Positions 8,740 through 16,887 of a stretch of 64,000 nt of DNA are shown piece after piece. Source of the DNA: a bacterium (GTDB lineage: Bacteria; JAUVQV01; DATDCY01); the NCBI GenBank assembly GCA_036524115.1, contig DATDCY010000315.1, forward strand, positions 1-64,000, read 5' to 3'. Both the position numbers and the translations under genes were made by a program. Positions within the stretch are counted from its first letter, which is position 1, and each line of letters starts with the position of its first letter. The notes below the pieces were generated by a model. That model worked only from the letters and a program-made list of their open reading frames with translations. It had not been told where the DNA came from and ran no database searches.

Positions 8740-11259
8740 ATGCAAGCTGCCGCCAGACGGGAACTGCCTGGCATCCGCTTCGAGGGGCAGACCCGCGACC
8801 TCGACGAGGTCCTCCCACGCATGGACGTGGCGGTGTTTGTTGGCTTCGCGGAGACCGGACCCCTGCACCTGCCGGTGGCAGTGGAGGACGCACAGCAGTT
8901 TCAGAGCATCTTCGGCGGAAACGTGCGGCTGGCCTGGGATCGATTGCGGGGGCGCTGGACGTACGCCCATTTGGCGCCCGCTGTGAACTGCTTCTTCGCC
9001 AACGGCGGCGACCGCTGCTGGGTGGTTCGCGTCGCCGGCGAAGCAAGCTATAACCGACATCCCCTGCCGGGTTTGTTCCGTGTGGCCGAGGGGGCGTCCG
9101 GCATCGTAGAAGGGATCCGCGCGTACGCGCGGTCCCGGTGCAAGGGAAGCTGGTCCGACCGATTGCGCGTCAGCGCTCGCATCCGCACACAGCCGGCGTT
9201 CGTGAAGGAAGTGAACAAGCTCGACCCGTGTCAACTGGTGCTTGCCGTGGCCACCAGCCAGCGGCTGGGCGTGGGGGACATGCTGCGCATCGTCGCCCGG
9301 GACCGGGAGACCGCCTACCTTCCCCTGCTGACAACTCAAACCCATCCACGGGACCCGCTCATGGTCGTGACCGCAGACCGGGCCATCCTCGCCTACGGCG
9401 AGCCGGCCAGGCCGGGGGAGTGTCCGCAGCTGCGCGTGCTCGGTGGACAGGATGTCAGCCATTCTGTCGTTGAAGGCGCCCCCGCGGAAGTCCTTTCCTT
9501 GGATCTGCGGGTCACTTGGCCTGATGGCCTCACCGAAACCTTGTGCGGCTTGGGTTTGGCCGCCGGTCACGAACGCTTCTGGGGCGACCTTCCGACGGAT
9601 TGTGAAGTGTACCAGCGCACCGCAGGCGGAACGGGCAGGGTGGTCTTCAGCGAAGGCCTTCCCGAAGGGAGGCGCTTCTCGCTCGCGGGCAATGACGTGG
9701 ACCGGCGCGATGTCTTCATTCCCTGGGGATTGGCCGGCGACTTCACGGAGGGCACTCTGGCGGAGACAGGGCCGGCGTCGCGGCTCGAGCGCGACGGGCT
9801 TGCCGATTTCTCGGAGGCCCTCTTTCTCGACCGCGACTTGCGAGCCACCTCGGGGTGGGAGTTGATCGAGCACGCGGACTTTCTGCGCTATCGCTCGGTC
9901 GAGCCCCGGAGATTGACGGGCATCCACGCAGCCCTAGGGTGGAACGACTCGCCGGTCATCGACGAAGCGACGTTGATAGCTGTTCCCGATGCGGTGCACC
10001 GGCGCTGGGTGCGCCCGGCAGCGAAGAGCTCCAGCTGGTGCGTGCTGGAACTGCCCGCGAGGTCCGCGCAGGGAAAGCTGTTTCGCAATTGCGAGGCATG
10101 TGCGGTCCCCGCGGTGACCTGGGTCGATCCCGAGTTCCCCAATAATTCATCCTGGTTTCGTCTGAACTGGAAAGTGTCGAATCCACAGGGTGATCAGGAA
10201 CCCACTTTCCGACTTGAGGAGTCGGCCACAGGCGACTTCTCCGTCCCCGATTCAATCCTCAGCATATCAGAGTGTTCTGTCGGCATCTTCGACAGGTCCC
10301 GCGGCGAGTACTACTACCGGGTTCGTGCTGAGCTGGATACAAGGCCCGGAGAGTGGTCGAAGACGCTTCGCGTCCAACTGCCGGAAGTGCGGGAGTACGA
10401 AGTCTCCGAAGGCGGCGAGGAGGAGCAGACTCTTCTCTCCGTGCACCAAGCCCTCCTGCGGATGTGTGAGGCTCAGGCCGGTCTGTTCGCGGTTCTCTCC
10501 CTGCCAGACACCTACCGGGCCGCGGCGGCGGTTCTCTATGCGCGAAGACTTGCCGAACAAGTGCTCAGTCCCGGTCGTGCGACGGCAGAGGCGGCACTCG
10601 AAGGGGCCGGGGCAAGAGTGCTCAGCTACGGGGCCATCTACCATCCCTGGCCGTCCGTTGCTCTCCCGGCCGGAGGCTGCCAGGACATTCCCCCCGACGG
10701 AGTTGCCCTCGGGCTGCTCGCTCGGCGGGCCCTGGAGCGTGGAGCGTGGGTGCCTCCGGCCAATGAGATCCTGCCGGGTATCGCAGCGCTGTCGTCGGCG
10801 CTGGCACCTGATCAACTGTTGATCCTACAGGATGCAAGGGTCAACGTGCTGCGGCGCGAACCGAAGGGCCTTACGATCCTGAGCGCCGACACATTGAGCC
10901 CTGACCGCGAACTGGGGTCGATCCACGTGCGCCGGCTGCTGACCCTACTGCGGCGTCTCGCGTTGCGGGCGGGAAACGAAGCGGTGTTCGAGGCAAACGG
11001 GCAAGCGTTGCGCAGCCTCGTCGAGCACCGCTTCGAGAACGTGCTGGCGCAGCTCTTTCGCAGGGGCGCGTTTGCTGGCGCGAGACAGGAGGACTCCTTT
11101 CAGGTGAACACGAATGCCGAGGACGCCCTCTCCGAGGGCAGCGCGGGCGAAGGACGCCTCGTCGTGGAGCTGAGGGTGCGCCCAGCCCAGGCCCTCCGGA
11201 TGCTGACCATTCGGCTGATCCAGTCCGGCTCAACGGTGAGCGTGAGCGAGGTGTCTTAG
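8740..11259 (+). CDS. Second sheath-family protein with Fn3-like insertion
   Basis: An 839-residue protein recognisable as a sheath-like subunit at both ends. The N-terminus is ELPGIRFEGQTRDLDEVLPR followed by AVFVGFAETGPLHLPVAVED, and the diagnostic FFANGGDRCWVVRVAGEAS is at about 85-105. The C-terminus is GSIHVRRLLTLLRRLALRAG through NVLAQLFRRGAFAGARQEDS. Between about residues 457 and 547 sits a beta-sandwich-like segment (SWFRLNWKVSNPQGDQEPTF, YYYRVRAELDTRPGEWSKTL) resembling fibronectin type III. In Afp, several sheath paralogues (Afp2-4) coexist, and this could be the baseplate-proximal one. It begins one base after the stop of tube 1. An in-frame earlier ATG at 8671 lies inside the tube gene and is rejected. 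Confidence 0.88.
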   Translation: MQAAARRELPGIRFEGQTRDLDEVLPRMDVAVFVGFAETGPLHLPVAVEDAQQFQSIFGGNVRLAWDRLRGRWTYAHLAPAVNCFFANGGDRCWVVRVAGEASYNRHPLPGLFRVAEGASGIVEGIRAYARSRCKGSWSDRLRVSARIRTQPAFVKEVNKLDPCQLVLAVATSQRLGVGDMLRIVARDRETAYLPLLTTQTHPRDPLMVVTADRAILAYGEPARPGECPQLRVLGGQDVSHSVVEGAPAEVLSLDLRVTWPDGLTETLCGLGLAAGHERFWGDLPTDCEVYQRTAGGTGRVVFSEGLPEGRRFSLAGNDVDRRDVFIPWGLAGDFTEGTLAETGPASRLERDGLADFSEALFLDRDLRATSGWELIEHADFLRYRSVEPRRLTGIHAALGWNDSPVIDEATLIAVPDAVHRRWVRPAAKSSSWCVLELPARSAQGKLFRNCEACAVPAVTWVDPEFPNNSSWFRLNWKVSNPQGDQEPTFRLEESATGDFSVPDSILSISECSVGIFDRSRGEYYYRVRAELDTRPGEWSKTLRVQLPEVREYEVSEGGEEEQTLLSVHQALLRMCEAQAGLFAVLSLPDTYRAAAAVLYARRLAEQVLSPGRATAEAALEGAGARVLSYGAIYHPWPSVALPAGGCQDIPPDGVALGLLARRALERGAWVPPANEILPGIAALSSALAPDQLLILQDARVNVLRREPKGLTILSADTLSPDRELGSIHVRRLLTLLRRLALRAGNEAVFEANGQALRSLVEHRFENVLAQLFRRGAFAGARQEDSFQVNTNAEDALSEGSAGEGRLVVELRVRPAQALRMLTIRLIQSGSTVSVSEVS

Positions 11260-11261
11260 TC

Positions 11262-11753
11262 ATGCCCGCGAGCGACAAGCGCGCCTACCCCTTCACTGCG
11301 TTCAACTTCGAGATTCGCATCCACAAAGAAGGGGAAACGGCGCCGCTCTGCAACGGGGCCTTTGCCGAGTGCGACGGGCTGGAGGTCACCATGGAGGTGA
11401 AGAGCATCCGGCAGGGAGGCGACAACGCCCGTCAGATCCGCCTTGCCGGCCCAGCGGCACTCGGCCAGCTTACGCTCAAGCGGGGGATGACCGAAGGCTT
11501 CGACCTCTGGACGTGGTTCGCGCAGACGCTGGATGATCCGGGACTGCGGGCCGATGCGGAGGTCGTACTTCTGGCGGCCGACGGTTCGAGCGAGAAGGCG
11601 CGCTTTCTGCTCTCGCGCTGCGTGCCGATCAAGCTCAAGGCGCCGCCCCTCAATGCGCGGGAGGGCGCCGTTGCCATCGAGGAGCTGCAGATTGCCTACG
11701 AGACGCTATCCGTCAAGGGGGTTCCCAGCAAGCCGGCCGGAGGAGCGCCATGA
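11262..11753 (+). CDS. Inner tube protein 2 (T4 gp19/Afp5-like tube initiator)
   Basis: A 163-residue second tube paralogue: YPFTAFNFEIRIHKEGETAP, then FAECDGLEVTMEVKSIRQGG, LTLKRGMTEGFDLWTWFAQT, and the end AVAIEELQIAYETLSV. In Afp-type particles one tube paralogue (Afp5) links the spike hub to the polymerised tube. This gene's place just before the LysM hub adaptor fits that role. It starts two bases after the sheath 2 stop and overlaps the next gene by ATGA. Confidence 0.93.
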   Translation: MPASDKRAYPFTAFNFEIRIHKEGETAPLCNGAFAECDGLEVTMEVKSIRQGGDNARQIRLAGPAALGQLTLKRGMTEGFDLWTWFAQTLDDPGLRADAEVVLLAADGSSEKARFLLSRCVPIKLKAPPLNAREGAVAIEELQIAYETLSVKGVPSKPAGGAP

Positions 11754-12478
11754 GCCAATTCGCCGTTGCCAAATTCAGCGAGCTGGGATCCGACTTCAAG
11801 ACCCCTAAGAAGAACGGCAAGACCGCAATCGTGCAGTTCAACCCTGAAACACTCAGGGTGAGCTACGCCAACCAGATCCAGAGTCCTTCCTCAGGTGCCG
11901 GCAGCCAGAGCGACGGATCAGCGAGCCGGCAGTACGTGGGCGCGGGTACGACCAAACTCTCGCTCCAGCTCTGGTTCGACGTCAACGCGCCGATGCCCGG
12001 CACCGAGGCGCCGGTGAACGACGTACGTCGTCTCACCCAACGGGTCACCGACTTGATGAACCCAGAGCCCTCGGGCAAGGACAAGGACAAGTACGTGCCC
12101 CCGGCAGTGCGCTTTCAGTGGGGCTCGTTCACCTTCGACGGAATCATTGAATCTTTGGAGGAGTCGCTCGAGTTCTTCTCCGGCGACGGAGTTCCCCTGC
12201 GCGCCAGCGTCTCCCTGTCCATGTCCCAGCAGAAGATCCTGTACATCGAATACAAGGGACCGGGGCTGGGCAAGCCGCGGGCTGCTCCCGGCACCCAGCC
12301 CCTGGTTCAGGCCGTCCGTGGCAGCACTGTCCAGGGCATGGCCGAGGCAGCGGGTCAAGGTGACAACTGGCAGGCAATCGCCGCCGCCAACGGGATAGAG
12401 AATCCCCGGCAACCTGCGCCAGGCCAATTGCTGAGCCTGGCGGGTTCACCCATGACCTCCGGAGGTGTTCTGCGATGA
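11750..12478 (+). CDS. LysM-domain baseplate hub adaptor (Afp7/Pvc7-like)
   Basis: A 242-residue protein. The N-terminal domain contains the characteristic KTAIVQFNPETLRVSYANQI and TKLSLQLWFDVNAPMPGTEA. The C-terminal LysM-type module (about 187-231) reads VRGSTVQGMAEAAGQGDNWQ, then AIAAANGIENPRQPAPGQLL. Homologues connect tube and central spike to the baseplate, where the LysM is structural rather than for peptidoglycan recognition. It overlaps both neighbours by ATGA, indicating translational coupling across tube 2, this gene and the 53-aa gene. Confidence 0.92.
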   Translation: MSQFAVAKFSELGSDFKTPKKNGKTAIVQFNPETLRVSYANQIQSPSSGAGSQSDGSASRQYVGAGTTKLSLQLWFDVNAPMPGTEAPVNDVRRLTQRVTDLMNPEPSGKDKDKYVPPAVRFQWGSFTFDGIIESLEESLEFFSGDGVPLRASVSLSMSQQKILYIEYKGPGLGKPRAAPGTQPLVQAVRGSTVQGMAEAAGQGDNWQAIAAANGIENPRQPAPGQLLSLAGSPMTSGGVLR

Positions 12479-12636
12479 GCGTCGTAATCAACGAGTTCGA
12501 AGTCGTAGCCGAGTCACCCCCGGCGCCCGGCGCGCCCGAGGTCGAGCGTCCGCCGACGATGGCGCTTTCCCTGTTCGTACTGCAAGGCATGGCGCGCCAG
12601 CTGGCCGAGCGAGCGCTTCGCATCTGGGCCGACTGA
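12475..12636 (+). CDS. 53-residue small protein between hub adaptor and gpD-like hub
   Basis: ATG 12475 overlaps the previous stop (ATGA) and the frame ends TGA 12634-12636, three bases before the next gene. The product begins MSVVINEFEVVAE, has a Pro/Ala-rich middle (SPPAPGAPEVERPP) and ends in an Arg-rich amphipathic helix (LQGMARQLAERALRIWAD). Tiny proteins with this layout (VNEFEVV start, Pro-rich linker, RLEERALRxxA helix) are recalled at the same position in other eCIS clusters. The helix may dock a baseplate or hub component. Function is unproven; the tight coupling argues that it is real. Confidence 0.75.
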   Translation: MSVVINEFEVVAESPPAPGAPEVERPPTMALSLFVLQGMARQLAERALRIWAD

Positions 12637-12639
12637 TCG

Positions 12640-13710
12640 ATGGCTGGAGAAGCAGCCGTCCTGCTGCGCTCTGCGCGTCCGGCGCTCCTCGTCGGCGGCC
12701 GCGAGAGTTCTGCTCTCGAGGGGGGGCTCATCGACCTGGCGATCCACGAATCCGTGGAAGGGCTGTACCGCTGCGAGGCGCTCTTCAACAACTGGGGGGC
12801 GACCGCGGGTGGTACCGGTTATCTCTACTTCGACCGCCGCATCCTTGAATTCGGCAAACGCTTCGAAGTGCGGCTCGCGGGCGACACACTGTTCGACGGA
12901 CGCATCATGGCGTTGCAGGCGGAGTTCCCGGAAGGCGCACCGCCACGGGTTCGCGTCCTGGCGGAGGACCGCCTGCAGGACCTGCGCATGACGCGAAGGA
13001 CGCGCAGCTTTGCCGACGCCAGCGACGCAGACGTCGTCAGCCAGATCGCGCGCGATCATGGCCTCACTCCGCGGACCGACATCAGTGGCCCCGTCCACAA
13101 GGTGCTCGCCCAGGTCAACCAGAGCGACCTGGCGTTCATTCGCGAGCGGGCTCGCGCCGTCGGTGCCGAGGTCTGGGTAGACGACACGACGCTGGGCGTT
13201 GCGCCGCGAGCGCAGCGCCGCCGGTCGGGGCTGCGGCTCGTCCACGGCGCAAAGCTGAGGGAGTTCGCGGTTGTGGCGGATCTGGCTGGGCAATGCACTG
13301 AGCTGGCCTACGGCGGCTGGGATGTGGCCGCCAAGGCCGCTGTGAAGGGCGCAGCCGATGCCACGATCCTCAGGGGGGAACTGGGGACCGATGAGAGCGG
13401 CGCAGCGGTCCTGCGCGCCGCCGTCGGCGACCGGGCGCAGACAATCGCCCACGGCGTTCCCCACAACGCGGTGGAGGCCCGCGCCCGCGCCGAGTCGCAC
13501 TTTCGAGCGCTGGCGCGTCGCTTTGTCGTCGGTCGCGGCGTCGCCGAGCCGGATGCCCGGCTGCGCGTCGGCGCCTCGGTTGAGCTGCAGGGACTCGGGC
13601 CCCTGTTCAACGGGACTTACTACGTGAGCGAGACGCACACGCTGTTCGATGGCGCCAACGGGCTGCGCACGGCGTTCGCCGGAGAGCGTCCCGGGCTGGG
13701 CCGGCCGTGA
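12640..13710 (+). CDS. Phage late-control gpD-like hub protein (VgrG N-terminal fold)
   Basis: A 356-residue protein of the gpD/VgrG-hub family: an N-terminal hub beta-barrel (GLIDLAIHESVEGLYRCEAL), RFEVRLAGDTLFDGRIMALQ-like barrel strands, the second barrel DVVSQIARDHGLTPRTDISG, and the segment VNQSDLAFIRERARAVGAEV that is diagnostic of this family. The C-terminus VGASVELQGLGPLFNGTYYV fits the third barrel. The hub trimer receives the tube and carries the spike. In this system the VgrG-like protein is split: hub here, OB-fold/spike in the next gene. Start is ATG 12640. Confidence 0.92.
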   Translation: MAGEAAVLLRSARPALLVGGRESSALEGGLIDLAIHESVEGLYRCEALFNNWGATAGGTGYLYFDRRILEFGKRFEVRLAGDTLFDGRIMALQAEFPEGAPPRVRVLAEDRLQDLRMTRRTRSFADASDADVVSQIARDHGLTPRTDISGPVHKVLAQVNQSDLAFIRERARAVGAEVWVDDTTLGVAPRAQRRRSGLRLVHGAKLREFAVVADLAGQCTELAYGGWDVAAKAAVKGAADATILRGELGTDESGAAVLRAAVGDRAQTIAHGVPHNAVEARARAESHFRALARRFVVGRGVAEPDARLRVGASVELQGLGPLFNGTYYVSETHTLFDGANGLRTAFAGERPGLGRP

Positions 13711-13729
13711 GAGGAGACGGCGAACGGTG

Positions 13730-14446
13730 ATGTTCGAAGGCCTCGTCTTGGAGCAAGCGCTGGCGCCGCGGGGGCCGACAGGCCTCGGTGGCCGATGGTA
13801 TGGAGTGTTTCCGGCCCTGGTCATAGACACGAAGGATCCGGACGGCCAAGGGCGTGTGAAGATCACGCTGCCCTGGGCGCCTGACAGCAGTGGAGGTCGA
13901 TACGAGGCGTGGGCGCGGCTTGCAACCTTGATGGGCGGCTCAAACCGCGGGAGCTGGTTCGTGCCTGACACGAACGATGAGGTGCTCGTTGCGTTCGAGG
14001 GAGGAGATCCGCGCCGGCCCTTCGTGGTTGGCGGTCTCTGGAACGGCAGCGACCAGCCGCCGGAGCGCATGGATGGAGGAGGCAACAACTACAAGAAGGT
14101 GCTGCGGTCGCGCAACGGCGTGAAGGTCACCTTGGATGACCAGGATGGCCAGGAGAAGCTGCTCCTGGAGACGCCGGGCGGCCAGAAGGTGACGCTCAAG
14201 GACGGACCCGGAGTGGTGGAGATCATCGATAGCAACGGCAACTCGGTGAAACTGGAAGTCTCGGGCATTACCGTGAGCGCCTCTGGCAAGGTCACCGTCA
14301 ACGCCAGTCAAGTTGCGGTCTCTGCAGGGATCGTCACGGTGGATGCGGGGATGGCGAGGTTCAGCGGCGTGGTGCAGGCGGACACCGTCATCACCAACTC
14401 CGTAATCAGCGCCTCCTATACCCCCGGTGCGGGAAACATCTGGTGA
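13730..14446 (+). CDS. gp5-like OB-fold/spike protein (phage baseplate assembly protein V)
   Basis: A 238-residue protein with a gp5 OB fold at about 20-110 (YGVFPALVIDTKDPDGQGRV, ITLPWAPDSSGG, WFVPDTNDEVLVAFEGGDPR, PFVVGGLWNG). It is followed by beta-helical spike repeats (SRNGVKVTLDDQDGQEKLLL, GPGVVEIIDSNGNSVKLEVS). It ends SASYTPGAGNIW. It should form the trimeric membrane-piercing spike below the hub. ATG 13730 is preceded by GAGGAG; GTG 13727 is the alternative. No PAAR-type tip protein follows it. Confidence 0.9.
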   Translation: MFEGLVLEQALAPRGPTGLGGRWYGVFPALVIDTKDPDGQGRVKITLPWAPDSSGGRYEAWARLATLMGGSNRGSWFVPDTNDEVLVAFEGGDPRRPFVVGGLWNGSDQPPERMDGGGNNYKKVLRSRNGVKVTLDDQDGQEKLLLETPGGQKVTLKDGPGVVEIIDSNGNSVKLEVSGITVSASGKVTVNASQVAVSAGIVTVDAGMARFSGVVQADTVITNSVISASYTPGAGNIW

Positions 14447-14450
14447 GGCC

Positions 14451-16475
14451 ATGAGCCATACCCTGCGATGGATCGTGCCCTCTCCGCTGTGGGAGGGGAT
14501 TTCCCCGGAAGCGCAGACGGAGTCCGGCGCTTTCGGGCGTCCGGCAATCCTGCGCTTCACTGATGATTCCTTCATGGAACAACTTCTCGCTCTTCTGGAG
14601 CGGAATCCGGCGGACCTCGCTTCACTCCAGGCCCGTCACGAAACGTGGCGCGGTCACGCGCCGGGTGCAGAGCGCCCCGGTGAACCGCAACCGACCCTGG
14701 TCACGAAGCTGAGTCGCATTGGCCTGGCGCGGAAGGCGCGAAAGGCGCGTGAAGCCCTGCGGGCGCGGCCTGCGGTCGTGGGCAAGCCCGCCGCCACGCA
14801 TGTGCCCTACCAGCTCAAGCTCTATCAGCCGGCGAGCCAACGCTACTACCTCGTGGCAGCCCATCTCTCCTGCGCGACCGCGGGATTGCCCGACCGGCGG
14901 GTAGATGCGGGCCGGCAAGAACGCGTGGGCTTCGTCGTGCGACGGCTGCTCCCACGCAATGCGGCCTCTCTCGAGCCGGATGAACCTATGCCAACTCTGG
15001 ATCCCAAAGACCTCGGCGATTGGGAGGAATACAGTCTTGCCGTCGGGCAGCGCGGCGAATGGCGTCCGACTTCCGGCCCTGTCCAGGTCCGGCAGGCGGG
15101 CGAGGAACTGCTCCCAATGTTCCCGCTCGTCTATCAGGAGACCGACGGCCAACCCCGCCGGCTCTTCGCAGGCCTGATCCCGGTTAGTCGACGCGAGGTC
15201 TACATGGGGGCATCGATCCGGACGGCAGAGGGCGCAGCCGGGGCGCCCGCTCAGGAAGACCATCGCTGGCTTCTGTTCCAGACGCGGGTGACCGAGCCCT
15301 GGAAGAGGCTTGTCGAGCGCGCCGCTGCCGCCAAAGCCATGCATGAGGCCTCGGAAGCAGAGAACGGGGAGATGCCCCGCTTAGTTCTCGAATCGTCTAT
15401 CCGGGCCGTGCGGGAGCACGTACAGACTGTTTCGTGGTATATCGTCGCGGACCTTCTGGAATTGCTGCACGAGCACTTGCCCGAGGTGGCGCGGGCTGTG
15501 TTGGGGCAGGTGTCGCCCGCGTTGAAGCCATTCGGCGCGGACCTTGCCGCCGCCATCGATCGGATACGGCTTGACCCCTCTCTCAAGTCGCAGCTTCAGC
15601 AGCGGGCAAAGACTGCGGAAGGTGAGAGCCCAAAGGTCGCGGAGTCACTGGCCGAAGCGCTGCGCGCTATGGCCGGCTTGGTCCCTTCCCTGGAGGCGCG
15701 TTCGGCGGAGTCCTTGCGGGCAGACCTGGAGCGCGTTGACGTCGCGTACACGCACGAGAGTCCCGATCCCGGGTGGCCGGCATTCCTCTTTCCGCTGGCG
15801 GACTGCGAGAAGGTGGGGCCGATGCCGCCGCAACCCACTGGCGGCGGCGAAGACGACGTGGAAGCTCTGTTTGGTCATTTCCTGGAAGTGATCAAGTCGG
15901 CGCTCGCCGAGACGAAGGTGCAGTCCTCGCCGGCTGCGCCGATCGCTGCCAGCGCGGGAATCGACATGCGTGAGGGATGGTTCGTGCTGCGCTGCGTGTT
16001 CGAGCGCCCCGAGTGCGCGCCCCGACACACCGCGGTGGTGAGCGCCCCCACGGTGCCCTTCCAAATGGCGGGCTTTTTCGACCCCGACGCTCCCGCGCGC
16101 CCCATCCGCATCGGCCTTCCTGTCGACACGACGCCGGCGGGCCTGCGGAAGTTCGACAAGAACACAGCGTTCATGGTGTCGGACGTTCTGTGCCGCCAAC
16201 TCAAGCGCTTCAAGGGCATCACGCTTGGCGACTTGGTGCGTTCAGTTCTTCCCTGGCCGCTGCACAAGGATCTTCCCGCGGATGGAAACGCCCCCTGCTC
16301 GAAGGAGGGTCCGAATCCTGGCATGATGTGCTCACTCTCGATCCCGATCATCACCATCTGCGCGCTGGTTCTCCTGATGATCATCGTCAGCGTGCTCGAC
16401 TTCGTCTTTCGTTGGTTGCCCTTCTTCTCCGTGTGCTTTCCCCTGCGCGGCTTCGGGGCCAAGAAGGAATCGTGA
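14451..16475 (+). CDS. Large eCIS-cluster protein with a C-terminal membrane segment, unknown function
   Basis: A 674-residue protein between the spike and gp25 genes. The first 600 residues look soluble. Recognisable pieces are limited: PYQLKLYQPASQRYYLVAAH, an Arg-rich VGFVVRRLLPRN, a helical region (VSWYIVADLLELLHEHLPEV), and MREGWFVLRCVFERPECAP. The last 45 residues hold one or two strongly hydrophobic helices (SIPIITICALVLLMIIVSVL, FVFRWLPFFSVCFPL). No signal peptide is seen. A homologous soluble region is recalled from other eCIS clusters, but no function is assigned. The hydrophobic tail could anchor the baseplate or the assembling particle to a membrane (inference). Confidence 0.7.
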   Translation: MSHTLRWIVPSPLWEGISPEAQTESGAFGRPAILRFTDDSFMEQLLALLERNPADLASLQARHETWRGHAPGAERPGEPQPTLVTKLSRIGLARKARKAREALRARPAVVGKPAATHVPYQLKLYQPASQRYYLVAAHLSCATAGLPDRRVDAGRQERVGFVVRRLLPRNAASLEPDEPMPTLDPKDLGDWEEYSLAVGQRGEWRPTSGPVQVRQAGEELLPMFPLVYQETDGQPRRLFAGLIPVSRREVYMGASIRTAEGAAGAPAQEDHRWLLFQTRVTEPWKRLVERAAAAKAMHEASEAENGEMPRLVLESSIRAVREHVQTVSWYIVADLLELLHEHLPEVARAVLGQVSPALKPFGADLAAAIDRIRLDPSLKSQLQQRAKTAEGESPKVAESLAEALRAMAGLVPSLEARSAESLRADLERVDVAYTHESPDPGWPAFLFPLADCEKVGPMPPQPTGGGEDDVEALFGHFLEVIKSALAETKVQSSPAAPIAASAGIDMREGWFVLRCVFERPECAPRHTAVVSAPTVPFQMAGFFDPDAPARPIRIGLPVDTTPAGLRKFDKNTAFMVSDVLCRQLKRFKGITLGDLVRSVLPWPLHKDLPADGNAPCSKEGPNPGMMCSLSIPIITICALVLLMIIVSVLDFVFRWLPFFSVCFPLRGFGAKKES

Positions 16476-16477
16476 GT

Positions 16478-16882
16478 ATGCCTCTGGTGGATCCCGGGAA
16501 GGTCTTTGGACGAGGCATAAGTTTTCCGCCACGCGTGGGCGCGGACGGCAGGCTCGTCTGGTCGGAGGGTGAGGCGAATGTGCGCGAGAGCATCCGGATC
16601 ATCCTCCTTACGGAGCCTCAGGAGCGCCTTCGTGTGTCATCCACCTTCGGCAGCGGCCTGCGGCGGTTTCTGTTCGAGCCCAACAACGCAGCCACCCGTA
16701 CGCGCATCGCCCGGACCATCGAACAGGCAATCGCTGCGTGGGAGTCCCGTGTGCGCGTCGATTCCGTGACCGTCGAGGCGGACCCGGAGGACGCCGAGTC
16801 GGCCATCGCCACCATCACGTACCGGCTGGTTGCGACGCAAGTGCAGGAACGCGTCAGCCTGTCGGTCAAGCTTGCCGGGTGA
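16478..16882 (+). CDS. Baseplate wedge protein gp25/Afp9-like
   Basis: A 134-residue GPW/gp25 family protein: VFGRGISFPPRVGADGRLVW, then ESIRIILLTEPQERLRVSST, FGSGLRRFLFEPNNAATRTR, and IEQAIAAWESRVRVDSVTVE. The family's conserved E-P-x-x-R element is present (LLTEPQERLR). gp25 nucleates sheath assembly on the baseplate. It starts two bases after the membrane-segment gene and lies directly before gpJ, the normal gp25-gpJ-gpI order of contractile tails. Confidence 0.95.
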   Translation: MPLVDPGKVFGRGISFPPRVGADGRLVWSEGEANVRESIRIILLTEPQERLRVSSTFGSGLRRFLFEPNNAATRTRIARTIEQAIAAWESRVRVDSVTVEADPEDAESAIATITYRLVATQVQERVSLSVKLAG

Positions 16883-16887
16883 CAACC

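Noticed and set aside
12640-14446. Interpretation as a type VI secretion VgrG pair
   Set aside because: The split hub/spike, two sheath and two tube paralogues, LysM adaptor, DUF4255 cap and Afp15-type ATPase, with no TssJLM membrane complex or ClpV, point to an eCIS instead.
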